This document shows, piece by piece, positions 1 through 12,300 of a stretch of 64,000 bases of DNA. Numbering within the stretch: the stretch's first letter is position 1; each line of letters opens with the position of its first letter. The position numbers and the translations under genes are program-made. Below the pieces are notes generated by a model. That model had not been told where the DNA came from. It made no database searches and saw nothing but the letters and a program-made list of their open reading frames with translations. This stretch comes from a bacterium. Lineage in GTDB: Bacteria > Myxococcota_A > Bradymonadia > UBA7976 > UBA1532. The stretch spans positions 124,001 to 188,000 of the forward strand of contig JAUHXC010000019.1 of assembly GCA_030427205.1 (NCBI GenBank), given 5' to 3'.

Positions 1-253
1 GGGTGCGGCGGCTGGTGCCGATGACCCGATCGCAATCAGCGATGGCCGCGTCGACGCTGTCGAAGGGCACGAAGCGGATGCTGCGCACCGAGCCGGCCGA
101 GTAGGCGTGCACGTCGTCGGCGGCGAACGGCTCGCGGGAGACGACCCGCAGCTCGTCGAGGCCGAAGTTGGCCACCGCGCGGGCGGCGCCGCCCACGTTG
201 CGCGGGTCGGCGGGGTGGCACAGCACGAAGCGGATGCGGCGGTCGGCGGTCAT
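1..253 (-). CDS. SpoU/TrmJ-family RNA 2'-O-methyltransferase (N-terminal part only)
   Basis: This is the first 84 codons of a minus-strand gene that runs off the left edge of the window. The ATG is at 251-253. The product begins MTADRRIRFVLCHPADPRN and continues with VGGAARAVANFGLDELRVVS. This is the N-terminal signature of SPOUT RNA methyltransferases of the TrmJ/LasT/TrmH type (F-V-L-x-x-P-x-D-P-x-N-V-G-x-x-A-R-A-x-x-N-F-G). These enzymes methylate a ribose 2'-OH in tRNA or rRNA using S-adenosylmethionine. The SAM-binding trefoil knot lies outside the window, so the exact substrate cannot be decided. A -10-like TATAGT lies about 37 nt upstream (290-295, minus strand). Confidence 0.85.
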   Translation of the reverse strand, partial: MTADRRIRFVLCHPADPRNVGGAARAVANFGLDELRVVSREPFAADDVHAYSAGSVRSIRFVPFDSVDAAIADCDRVIGTSRRT

Positions 254-289
254 CGAGCCCCCCGAGATCGGCGGCGGAGAAGGAGCGGC

Positions 290-295
290 ACTATA
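290..295 (-). promoter_or_regulatory. candidate -10 element of the RNA methyltransferase gene
   Basis: The minus strand reads TATAGT here, matching the TAnnnT pattern seen before several genes in this window. It lies in the 153-bp divergent gap between the methyltransferase and the histidine kinase. No clear -35 element is visible. A G-rich stretch just before the ATG could serve as ribosome binding site. Confidence 0.4.
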
Positions 296-392
296 CAGCA
301 GCCGCGCAGGGGTCGCACCCGGCCGGTCGACGATCCGGTCGACTACTGAGTCGGCCACCGCATTGTATGAGGACGCCGGGGCCGGCCTCTGC

Positions 393-398
393 TACGCT
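393..398 (+). promoter_or_regulatory. candidate -10 of a leaderless promoter for the hybrid kinase
   Basis: TACGCT ends 8 nt before the ATG at 407. Transcription would then begin at or next to the start codon, and no Shine-Dalgarno sequence is present. The same arrangement occurs before the genes at 24988 and 30424. Confidence 0.4.
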
Positions 399-406
399 GC
401 GACCGC

Positions 407-2233
<1,827 letters not shown>

Positions 2234-2254
2234 CGGCGACGCCGGATCGACCCC

Positions 2255-3382
2255 TCAGAGCAGCGCCCAGACCAGCCCGCCGATGACGCCCACCGCGATG
2301 GCCACCCCCATGAACACCGCCAGCCCCGGCCCCTGCGGCTCGGCGCGCGGCGGCTTGGGCGATACCGGCCCGTCGAACGGCCCGCCGGCCCCCGGCCCGG
2401 CCAGCAGCGGCTGCAGGACCACCGGCGGGGCCTCGCCGCGCATGACCGCGTCGATGGTGACGAAGGCCTCCCCCGCTACGGCGGCGCTGGGCGGCCGGTC
2501 GTCGGGGCGCTTGGCCAGCATGCGCAGCAGCAGCGCTTCGAGCGGCGGCGGCAGCTGCTGCTCGGGCGGCAGGTGCATATTCGGCGGATCGGGCACCTGC
2601 TCCATCACCGCGCTGACCGTCTTGCCCGTCGCCCGCCGGCGGGTCAGCGCCTCGTAGAGCACCACCCCCAGCGCGTACAAGTCGGCCCGCGGATCGACCG
2701 GCCCGCCCTTGCACTGCTCGGGGGCCATATAGCGCAGGGTGCCCAGCCGCTGGCGCTTCTCGTCGGAGCGGTCGGCGTCGAGCATCGCCGCGATGCCGAA
2801 GTCGACCAGCTTGACCCGGTAGCCGCCGTCGGGCCGGGTCTCGAGGAAGACGTTGTCCGGCTTGAGGTCGCGGTGGATGATCTGGGCCCGGTGGGCCGCG
2901 TCGAGCCCGGCGCAGACCTCGATGGCGATGGCCACCGCCTCCTCGGCGCCGATGGGGGCCCGCTCGCGCAACAGCGCCTTGAGCGTGCGCCCGTCGAGCA
3001 GCTCCATGGCGATATAGGCCGCGCCCTCGGCGCTGACGTCGGCGTCGAAGACGCTCACCACGTTGTCGTGGCTCAGCCGGGCGGCGGCGATGGCCTCGTC
3101 GCGAAACAGGCGCCGCTGCAGCGGGCTCTCGAGGAACCGCGGGAAGAGCACCTTGAGCGCCACCCGGTCGCCGACGAGCACCCGGCGGGCGGCGAAGACC
3201 ATGCCCATGCCGCCCACGCCGAGCACCTCTTCGATGGCGTATTTGCCGTCGAGGGTGCGCCCGATCCAGTTGCCGGGCATCTCCTCGGGCACCTGGTCGT
3301 GGCCGCACTTGGGGCACGCGCTCGCGTCGATGGCGATGCTGCCTCCGCAGTGCGCGCAGGCGGTCTTCGAGATGCTGCTCAA
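2255..3382 (-). CDS. membrane-anchored Ser/Thr protein kinase with zinc ribbon
   Basis: This is a 375-residue Hanks-type Ser/Thr kinase. A zinc ribbon at the N-terminus has Cys9, Cys12, Cys23 and Cys26. The kinase domain (about 48-310) shows the Gly-rich loop GVGGMGMVF, Lys77 (VALKVL), catalytic Asp172 in IIHRDLKPDN, Asp194 in DFG, and the APE-type MAPEQ. A proline-rich linker leads to one C-terminal membrane segment (about 353-374). The protein would therefore be tail-anchored, with the kinase in the cytoplasm. It is divergently arranged with a second zinc-ribbon kinase, starts 65 bp away and shares its domain order at the N-terminus, so the two are probably paralogues. Substrates cannot be read from the sequence. 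Confidence 0.95.
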   Translation of the reverse strand: MSSISKTACAHCGGSIAIDASACPKCGHDQVPEEMPGNWIGRTLDGKYAIEEVLGVGGMGMVFAARRVLVGDRVALKVLFPRFLESPLQRRLFRDEAIAAARLSHDNVVSVFDADVSAEGAAYIAMELLDGRTLKALLRERAPIGAEEAVAIAIEVCAGLDAAHRAQIIHRDLKPDNVFLETRPDGGYRVKLVDFGIAAMLDADRSDEKRQRLGTLRYMAPEQCKGGPVDPRADLYALGVVLYEALTRRRATGKTVSAVMEQVPDPPNMHLPPEQQLPPPLEALLLRMLAKRPDDRPPSAAVAGEAFVTIDAVMRGEAPPVVLQPLLAGPGAGGPFDGPVSPKPPRAEPQGPGLAVFMGVAIAVGVIGGLVWALL

Positions 3383-3447
3383 TGGGCGCTCACGCGGCGT
3401 GTTTCCGGTCCCGCAGAAGTTCTGCCATTATATGCGCCGTTTCGGCC

Positions 3448-4809
3448 ATGGAAGGAAGGTCCACCGTCGCCACCTGCCCCGCATGCGACGCGATCGTCGC
3501 CCAGACCGAGCCGGTCTGCCCGACCTGCGGCTTCGACCGCAGCGGCGGACCGCAGCCTTTCGAGCGCGGCACCGTGCTCGAGGGCCGCTACCGCATCGAC
3601 GACGAAGCGGGCCGCGGCGGCATGGGCGTCGTCTACCGCGGCACCGACCTGACCCTGAGCCGACCGGTCGCCATCAAGGCGATGCGGGTCTCGGGGGCCG
3701 ACGCCGGCGTGCTCGCCCGCTTCATGCACGAGGCGCGGGCGCTGGCCAGCGTCGAGCACCGCAACCTGGTGCCGGCCTACGCCATCGGCCAGGAAGCCGG
3801 CGTCTATTACATGGTCATGAAGTTCGTCGAGGGCCGCACCCTCGACGAGGTGCTGCGGGTGGACGGCCCGATGCCCGAGCTGGGCGTGCGGCGCATCGTC
3901 GCCGAGGTGTGCGACGCGCTGAGCGCCCTGCACAGCGCCGGGCTGGTGCACCGCGACATGAAGCCGGGCAACATCATGCTCGGCGACGACGGCCGGGTCA
4001 CCGTGATGGACCTGGGCATCGTGCAGCAGATCGAGGACGACGCCGAGGGCGTCGAGGCGGCCTCGACGGTGGGCACCCCGCGCTATATGCCGCCGGAGAT
4101 GTTCTCCGGCGGCGAGGTGGACGGCCGGGCCGACATCTACGCCCTGGGGGTCATCGCCTTCACCGCGCTGACCGGCCGCCCGCCGTTCGACGGGCCGACG
4201 CCGATGGCGATCCTCTACAAGCAGGCCCACGAGACCCCGCCCGACCTGCGCGAGGTGGCCCCGCACGTCTCGCCGGGCTTCGCGGCGGCGATCCACTGCG
4301 CGCTGGCGAAAGACCCGGCGAATCGCTTCCCCGACGCGGCGACGTTCGCCCGGGCGGCGACGGCGATGCAGGCGGCGACCAGCAAGGGGCTCGGCATGCA
4401 GGCCATCGGCGCCCTGGTGGCGGTGATGCTGCTGGCCGGCGGGCTGACGGCGATGTTCGTCGGCGGCGGTCTGGAGAGCGAACCCGACGCGGCGGTGGTC
4501 GACGCGCAGATCGTCGACGCGGCGATCCCCGATGTGGCGGTGGACGCGATGGTGATCGACGCCATCGTCGACGCCGAGGTGATCAAAGTCACGCTGGAGG
4601 TCACGTCGAGCCCGTCGGGCGCGGCGGTGACGATCGACGGCGAGCGGGTGGGCAAGACCCCGCTGACGCTGCAGCGCCCGCAAGCCGAGGGCCGGGTGCG
4701 CATCCGGCTGCGCAAGCGCAACTACGTGAGCAAGTCGGTCTCGGCCCGGGCGGACGAGGACGACAAGGTGCACGTGAAGCTCGAAGAGCAGTTCGAGCTG
4801 GTGCCCTGA
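3448..4809 (+). CDS. Ser/Thr protein kinase with zinc ribbon, membrane segment and C-terminal PEGA domain
   Basis: This is a 453-residue Hanks-type kinase. The ATG at 3448 is preferred over an in-frame ATG at 3382, because the earlier one overlaps the divergent kinase and adds a non-conserved Arg-rich tail. Order: zinc ribbon (Cys10, Cys13, Cys24, Cys27); kinase domain with Gly-loop GRGGMGVVY, Lys77, catalytic Asp170 (LVHRDMKPGN), and DLG in place of DFG at 188-190. Then come one membrane segment (about 319-339), a Val/Asp/Ala-rich linker, and a PEGA-like domain (VTSSPSGAAVTIDGERVGKT) that would face the periplasm. The stop is 1 nt before the GTG of the next gene, so the two are probably co-translated. 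PEGA domains usually bind surface or cell-wall components; here that role is inferred. Confidence 0.93.
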   Translation: MEGRSTVATCPACDAIVAQTEPVCPTCGFDRSGGPQPFERGTVLEGRYRIDDEAGRGGMGVVYRGTDLTLSRPVAIKAMRVSGADAGVLARFMHEARALASVEHRNLVPAYAIGQEAGVYYMVMKFVEGRTLDEVLRVDGPMPELGVRRIVAEVCDALSALHSAGLVHRDMKPGNIMLGDDGRVTVMDLGIVQQIEDDAEGVEAASTVGTPRYMPPEMFSGGEVDGRADIYALGVIAFTALTGRPPFDGPTPMAILYKQAHETPPDLREVAPHVSPGFAAAIHCALAKDPANRFPDAATFARAATAMQAATSKGLGMQAIGALVAVMLLAGGLTAMFVGGGLESEPDAAVVDAQIVDAAIPDVAVDAMVIDAIVDAEVIKVTLEVTSSPSGAAVTIDGERVGKTPLTLQRPQAEGRVRIRLRKRNYVSKSVSARADEDDKVHVKLEEQFELVP

Positions 4810-4810
4810 G

Positions 4811-6295
4811 GTGACGGGGGCGCCCCGGCTGCAGGTCGACGAGCTGGAGCGGGTCGCGACGCTGGCGGTGGCGGTGGACGCGGGGTTGGCCGATCCATCG
4901 AAGCGAGCGTTGTTGCTGGGGGCCTTCAGCGAGGACTTCAAGGCACGACTGGCGGTGTATGCGGTGCCGCGGGCTCAGCTCGTGGCCGATATCGCGATGC
5001 TGAACAGCATAGAAGCGGCCGAGGGCGACGGGGAACTGCCGCTCGTGCGTTGGTTGCGGGCAGCAGCATGGCATACCGAGCCGCGGCCGGTCGCCCGTGA
5101 GTTCCGCGAGGCGGCCGAGCGGCTGCGCACTCTGGCGGCCGAGGGCGGAGCGAGGCGGCGGTGGCAGTGGCGGTGCACCGTGGAGAGCGCGCACGACGGC
5201 GTGGTGTCGGTGCTGGCAGTGGTCGAGACGGCTCTCGCGTCGGCGCTTTTCTACTGGATCGCAGTCCGGTTCGGGACGTGGCACCTGACCGCGGCGGCGG
5301 TGATCGCGCCGTTCCTGCTGCTGCAGACGGAGCGATCTGTCAAGGCAGGCTTCAAAGCGCTGGAGACCACACTGGACTTGCTGGGTAGAGTGATTAACAA
5401 GACGGAGGACCTCCCAGAGGCAGTCGCGATAGTGGTGGTCGCACCACTCCTGGTCATTCCTCTCGCGCTGGCAACAATTCTGGCCCGGCTGGCAGGCACC
5501 GTCTGGACCCTGCTCGCTTCTCCGCTATTGACCATCCAAGAGCTTCCACGCAACTGGTGGCGGAACATCGCGAGCCGAGACAGCGGACATCCGCCGGAGC
5601 CAATGCCCGGATACCAGCGCAATCGCACCGCGATCGACGTCGGCGAGGAAGTACTTCTGGCGCCGGGAGAGGAGGTCCTCAACGCACTCGGCGGAAACGC
5701 GGAAGACAAGTACCTAGCCATCGTATTCCTCATTCCGCTCATCCTCCCCAGCATCGTCTACCGCTGGAGCCTCAAAGGCTCCGCCCTCCTCTACCTGCCC
5801 TTCGTCTGGATCGCCCGCACCACCCACATCCGCGGCCGCGCCCGCCTGCTCACCCTGGTGCACGCCGGCGCCTCCAAAGCCGCGCGCTTGCTCGCGGTCT
5901 TCACCCTCCTGCTCGTCGGCAGCAAGCTCCTGCTCGGCGGCCTGTGGATCGAGATCGCCGCGTGGTTCGAGAGCCGCCCCCTCGAGCTGCTCGAGACCCT
6001 GCTCGCGCCGGCCGAGATCCCGCTGTGGCAGCTCGCCTCGTTCACCAACGCCATCCTCGCGTGGCTGGTCTACTTCGTCGCCTCGGGCTTCCTCGCCCGC
6101 CACCCGCAGCAGACAGCCGAGCCGAGCCGCGCCTTCGATGACGGCCTCTCGGCGGTGATGGTCCTGCGCGGGTGCCTCAGCGTCTATGCCATCGTCGTCT
6201 CGATCTATCTGGTGGCCGGGCTCGAATGGTCGCTGCCGCCGATCGGCGAGTCGCTGCTGCCGCCGGGCCTGGGTGACTGGCTGTGGCGATCGTGA
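4811..6295 (+). CDS. polytopic membrane protein with N-terminal effector-associated-domain-like region
   Basis: This is a 494-residue protein starting at a GTG one nucleotide after the kinase stop codon, so it is probably translationally coupled to that kinase. Residues about 27-100 form a small soluble helical region. Its pattern is R-x-L-L-L-G-x-F, then L-x-V-Y-x-x-P-x-x-Q-L, D-I-x-x-L-N-S-I-E, D-G-x-x-P-L-V-x-W-L-R-x-A-A. I recognise this pattern from effector-associated domains (EADs), which recruit effectors in bacterial conflict and programmed-death systems. The rest holds about nine hydrophobic segments (for example around 140-185, 210-245, 300-335, 360-385, 395-420 and 445-475). No enzymatic motif was seen. 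Base composition is less GC-extreme at about 5380-5720. The function is unknown; the EAD call is an inference from pattern. Confidence 0.85.
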   Translation: MTGAPRLQVDELERVATLAVAVDAGLADPSKRALLLGAFSEDFKARLAVYAVPRAQLVADIAMLNSIEAAEGDGELPLVRWLRAAAWHTEPRPVAREFREAAERLRTLAAEGGARRRWQWRCTVESAHDGVVSVLAVVETALASALFYWIAVRFGTWHLTAAAVIAPFLLLQTERSVKAGFKALETTLDLLGRVINKTEDLPEAVAIVVVAPLLVIPLALATILARLAGTVWTLLASPLLTIQELPRNWWRNIASRDSGHPPEPMPGYQRNRTAIDVGEEVLLAPGEEVLNALGGNAEDKYLAIVFLIPLILPSIVYRWSLKGSALLYLPFVWIARTTHIRGRARLLTLVHAGASKAARLLAVFTLLLVGSKLLLGGLWIEIAAWFESRPLELLETLLAPAEIPLWQLASFTNAILAWLVYFVASGFLARHPQQTAEPSRAFDDGLSAVMVLRGCLSVYAIVVSIYLVAGLEWSLPPIGESLLPPGLGDWLWRS

Positions 6296-6321
6296 TGGTT
6301 GGCCGACCGCGCGTTCTGGGA

Positions 6322-6327
6322 TAGTCT
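6322..6327 (+). promoter_or_regulatory. candidate -10 element before the giant repeat lipoprotein genes
   Basis: TAGTCT fits the TAnnnT pattern and lies 69 nt upstream of the ATG at 6397, in the 101-bp gap after the membrane protein gene. The gap also carries a direct repeat, GGCCGACCGCG, at about 6301 and again about 62 bp later. A G-rich stretch at about 6383-6389 could be the ribosome binding site. Confidence 0.3.
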
Positions 6328-6396
6328 CGCCCGTATCCGGGGCACGGCCGGGCAACGCTCGGTGGCCGACCGCGGGTTTCCAGGGGGGACGGGCTC

Positions 6397-9300
6397 ATGG
6401 CAGCGAGCGACGGTCTGCGATCTCGGACGGGGCGCCTGTCAGCGAGGCGTCGGGATGCCAGCCTCCGGCGATCGCTGGTGCTGGTGTATCTGTTGGCTTT
6501 GGCGGCATGCGGCGGCGAAGAGACCGCCACCCCGATACCCGACGCCGCGCCCGAAGACATGGCGCCAGCGCCGGCCGCGCCGCTCTGCAGCAACGGCCGC
6601 GACGACGACCGGGACGGGCGCGTCGACCTGGTCGACCCCGGCTGCGAAGGCCCCGAAGACGGCAACGAGGTCGATCCCGAGCGCCCGCCGGCCTGCGGCG
6701 ACGGCCTGGACAATGACTTCGACGGCCTGATCGACTACCCCGCCGATCCCGACTGCGCGGCGGCCGGCACGCTCTCCGAAGGCCCGCCGCCGGCCTGCGC
6801 CAACGACGCAGACGACGACGACGACGGCCTCGTCGACCTCGCCGACCCCGGCTGCGTCGAGCCGATGGACGGCGACGAGGCCGACCCCGCCGAGCCGCCC
6901 GCTTGCGCCGATGGCATCGACAACGACCTCGACGGCGCGATCGATCTGGACGACTCGAGCTGCCCGGCGGCCGGCTGGGACGACGAAGGCCCGGGGCCGA
7001 CCTGCGCCAACGGCCTCGACGACGACGGCGACGGGCTCATCGACGACGCCGATCCGGGCTGCGAGGCGCCGCTGGACGGCGACGAGACCGACCCGCCCAT
7101 CCCGCCGGACTGCGCCGATGGGCTCGACGGCGACGGCGACGGGCTCATCGACCTGGACGATCCCGACTGCGAGCGGGCGAGCGGCGACGAGGGGCCGCGC
7201 CCGGCGTGCCGCGACCGCCGGGATAACGACGGCGACGGCCGGGTCGACCGCAGCGACCCGGGCTGCGTCGACGAAGACGACGACGACGAGGCCGATCCCG
7301 AAGAGCTTCCGGCCTGCGCCAACGGCCTCGACGACGACGGCGACGGCGCGATCGACTACCCCGCCGACCCGGAGTGCGCGGCGGCCGGCGGGCCCGACGA
7401 AGGCCAGCAGCCGGCGTGCGCCGACGGCCTCGACAGCGACGACGACGGGCTGATCGACCTCGACGACCCGGGCTGCACCGGGCTGGGCGACGACGACGAG
7501 GCCGATCCGCAGGACGCGCCGGTCTGCGCCAACGGCGAAGACGACGACGGCGACGGCGCGCCGGACTACCCGGCCGACGCCGACTGCGCGGCGGCCGGCG
7601 CCGACAGCGAGGGCCCGCCGGCCGCGTGCGGCGACGGCCTGGACAACGACGGCGACGGGCGCATCGACGGGGCCGATCCGGGCTGCGTGCGGGTGGGCGA
7701 CCGCAGCGAGGATGACCCCGCGCGCGCGCCGGTCTGCGCCGACGGGGTCGACAACGACGGCGACGGCGCGATCGACTTCCCCGACGACGCCGACTGCGCG
7801 CGCGCGGCCGGCGGCAGCGAAGGCGCGCCGCCGGCCTGCGCCAACGGCCGCGACGACGACGGCGACGGCGCGCTCGACGCGCTCGATCCCGGCTGCGCGG
7901 CCCTCGACGACGACGACGAGCGCGACCCGGCCGAGCCGCCGGCCTGCGCCAACGGCCTCGACGACGACGGCGACGGGCGGGTGGACTTCCCGCTCGATCC
8001 CGACTGCGCGGCGGCCGGCGCCGACAGCGAAGGCCCCGGGCGGCGCTGCGCGAACGGCGTCGACGACGACCGCGACGGCGCGATCGACCTCGACGATCCG
8101 GGCTGCGTCGGCCCGGAGGACGACGACGAGGCCGATCCGGCGGCGCTGCCGGCGTGCGCCAACGGCGAAGACGACGACCTCGACGGCCTGATCGACCGCG
8201 CCGACCCCGGCTGCGCGGCGGCCGGCGACCGCGACGAGGGGCCGGTGCCCCGCTGCGCGAACGGCTTCGACGACGACGACGACGGGCGGGTCGACCTGCT
8301 CGATCCGGGCTGCGTCGCGCCCTTCGACGACGCCGAGCTCGACCCGGCCCGCGCCCCGCGCTGCGCCAACGGGATCGACGACGACGGCGACGGCGCGAGC
8401 GACTTCCCGGCGGATCCCGACTGCGCGGCGGCCGGCGGCGACGACGAGGGCCCCGCCCGCGCGTGCCGCAACGGCCTCGACGACGACGCCGACGGGCGCA
8501 TCGATCGCCTCGACCCGGGCTGCGCGGACGCCGCCGACGACGACGAGGCCGATCCCGAAGACGCGCCGGCCTGCGCCAACGGGATCGACGACGACCTCGA
8601 CGGCGCGATCGACTATCCGCTCGACGCCGGCTGCGCCGCGGCCGGCGAGCAGAGCGAGGGCCCCCTGCCCGCCTGCGCCAACGGCGAGGACGACGACGGC
8701 GATGGCCGCGTCGACCGCCTCGACCCGGGCTGCGCGGCGCCGGCGGACGACGACGAGACCGACCCGGCCGAGGCCCCGGCCTGCGCCAACGGCGAAGACG
8801 ACGACGGCGATGGCCTGATCGATCTGGCCGACGGGGGCTGCGCGACGGCCGGCGACGACGACGAGGGCGGCGCGCCCGCCTGCAGCGACGGCGTCGACGG
8901 CGACGGCGACGGCCTCGTCGACCTGGACGATCCGGGCTGCGCGGGCCCGTTCGACGTGGACGAGGCCGACCCGGCGCAGGTCCCGCTGTGCGCCAACGGG
9001 GAAGACGACGACGGCGACGGGCTCGTCGACCGCGCCGACCCGGGCTGCCCCGCGGCGGGCGGCGACGACGAAGGGCCGCGGCCGGTCTGCGCCAACGGCG
9101 AAGACGACGACGGCGACGGGCGGATCGATCTGGCCGACCCCGGCTGCCGCGCCGCGATCGACGGCGCCGAAGACGACCCGGCGCGACCGCCGGCCTGCGG
9201 CGACGGGCTGGACAACGACCTCGACGGCCTCGTCGATTACCCCGACGACCCCGAGTGCACCGCGGCCGGCGGCCCGAGCGAAGGCCCCGCGCCGCGATGC

Positions 9301-12300
9301 GCCAACGGCCTCGACGACGATGAAGACGGGCGCGTCGACCGCGCCGACCCCGGCTGCGTCGACGCGCGCGACGACGACGAGCTCGATCCCGCCGAGCCGC
9401 CGGTCTGCGCCAACGGCCTCGACGACGACGGCGACGGCCGGGCGGACTTCCCGGCCGATCCGGGCTGCGCAGCGGCCGGCGCGCCGAGCGAAGGGCCGCC
9501 GACGGCGTGCAGCGACGGCCTCGACGACGACGGCGACGGGCTCATCGACCTCGACGACCCCGGCTGCCGCGACGGCGGCGACGCAGACGAGGCCGACCCC
9601 GAGCTGCTGCCGGCCTGCGCCGACGGCCTCGACAACGACCTCGACGGCCTGATCGACCACCCCGACGACCCGACCTGCCTCGCGGCGGGCGGCGAAGACG
9701 AGGGCCCGAGCCCGGACTGCGCCAACGGCCTCGACGACGACGACGACGGGCGCATCGACCTGGCCGACCCGGGCTGCGTGGCCGCCGACGACGCCGACGA
9801 GGGCGACCTGCCCGGCCGGCCGGTCTGCGCCGACGGGCTCGACAACGACGGCGACGGCCGGATCGACTTCCCCGCCGATCCCGAGTGCGCCGCCGCCGGC
9901 GCGCCCCGCGAGAGCCCGGTGGGCGCCTGCGACAACCGGGTGGACGACGACGGCGACGGGCGCGTCGACCTCGACGACCCGGGCTGCGCCGACATCTTCG
10001 GCGAGGACGAGGCCGATCCGGATGTCCTGCCGCGCTGCGCCGACGGCCGGGACAACGACTTCGACGGGTTCGTCGACCACCCCGACGACCCGAACTGCCC
10101 GGCGGCCGGCGCCGAGAGCGAGCGCTCTCCGTGCGCCGGGGTCGCGCCCGCCGCGCTCGACCTGGAAGCGGTGACGGTGCTCAACGTGCCCGCCGGCGAC
10201 GCCGCCCGCGCGCCCGACTGCGGCGGCGGACAAGGCGCCGAGGCGGTCGCCGCGCTGCGGGCCATCCGGCCGGGGCGCTACACCGTCGAGGTGGCCCCGC
10301 GCCTCGCCGCCGACACCGTGGTCGTCGCGGCCCGCGCCGCGTGCGACGTGCCCGACGAGATCGACTGCGTCGGGCCCGCCGCGCCGGCGGTCGTGCAGGT
10401 CGATCTCGCCGCGGGCGAGGTGGCCTTCATCGTGGTGCAGTGGGCGCCGGGCGGGCCGCGGGGCGCGGTCGAGGTCAGCGTCGATCTCGACCCGATCGCG
10501 GCGCCGGCCTGCGCCGACGGGCTCGACAACGACGGCGACGGCCGCGTCGACCTCGACGACCCGGGCTGCGTCGGCCGCGGCGACGACGACGAGCAGGATC
10601 CGCCCGAAGCGCCGCTGTGCGCCAACGGCCGCGACGACGACCGCGACGGCGCGATCGACTTCCCGTTCGACCCCGAGTGCGCCGCCGCCGGCGCCGCGTC
10701 GGAGGCCTTCGTCTGCGTCCTGCCCGACGCCGAGGTCACCACCCGCATCGGCATCGGACAGACGGCCGGCCGGCTGCGGCTCGAGGCCTTCGCGGGCGGG
10801 TTCGCCGACGGCTGCCTGACCGGGCGCAACGCGCAGCATACGTTCGAGCTGCTGCTCGACGCGCCGGCCCGGCTCGACGCGCGCTTCGCCGCCAACCACG
10901 AGATCGACTACGTGCTCGATCGAGACTGCTTCGCCCGCGCCGCCCGCTGCGACCGCTGCCGCTGCGAGACGATCGAAGAGGGCTTCCTGCTGCCGCCCGG
11001 GCGCTGGCTGCTCACCGTCGAGGCGTCGGTCTTCGACACCGTCGACGTCGAATACGACCTGCGGGTGACCCCGCTCGACGCGCTGGCCTGCGTCAACGGG
11101 ATCGACGACGACGGCGACGGCCGGGTCGACGCCGACGACCCGGGCTGCTTCGGCGCGGCGGACGCCGACGAGGCCGACCCGGACGCGCCGGCGCCGTGCA
11201 GCGACGGGCTCGACGGCGACGGCGACGGCCTGATCGACTACCCCGCCGACCCGGGCTGCGCCGCGGCGGGCGACGCCGAGTTCGCCGGATGCCCCAGCGC
11301 GGGCGAGGTGCGCGTCGTGCGCGCCCCCGGCGGGATGTTCGAGCTGCCGGCCACGCCGCACAACATCGGCGGCGCGCCGCGGCACCCCGGGCCCTGCGCC
11401 GACGGGCCCGGGCACCAGCTGCGGGTCGTCGTCACCGAGCCGTCGCGGCTCACCGTCGAGAGCCTCGAGGACGCCAGCCGCGTCTGGCTCGCGGCGGACT
11501 GCGTCGACGCCGCCGCCGACTTCGAAGAGTGGCACCTCGACCGCTGCCACTTCGCCGGCTCGAGTGCGCTCTCCGGCGAGGCGCTCGCGCCGGGCGAATA
11601 CTGGCTCTTCGTCTCCGCGGGCGGGCCGCGCACCCTCGACATCGATCTGGCGCCGATCGCGCGGGCCTGCGGCAACGGCCTCGACGACGACGGCGACGGG
11701 CTGATCGACGATGACGACCTCGGCTGCGAGCGGCCCTACGACGACGACGAGGCCGACCCGCCCGCGGTGCCGGCCTGCGCCAACGGCGTCGACGACGACC
11801 TCGACGGGTTCATCGACGTGTTCGACCGCGACTGCCGGATGCCGGGTGATCCGATCGAGAAAGGCTACTGCCGGGCCGACGAGGTGGTGCTGCTGCCGCC
11901 GGGCGGCGGAGAGGTCGAGCTGTTGCCCGAACTCTTCACCGGCTGCGGGTTCGACTGTGATGTGGCCGGCGAGGCGGCGATCCTGGTGCCGATCGAGGCG
12001 CCGTCGCGGGTCGTGGTCAGCCGCCAGCTCGAACATCGCCGGGTGCGCGGCAAGTTCGTCCGGGAGTGCGATATCGCCGGCGGCACGACCATGGATCCGG
12101 TCGAGACCTACACCGCCGATCGACCGGGGCTGTGGGTGCTCTACCTGCACTGGCCGTTCGGGTCGCCGGCGCGCACCACGATCGACGTCGACGTGCAGCC
12201 GCTCGATACCGCATGCAGCAACGGGGTCGACGACGACGGCGACGGCTGGATCGATGCCCGCGACCCGGGCTGCGCCGACGTGGAGGACGACGACGAAGAG

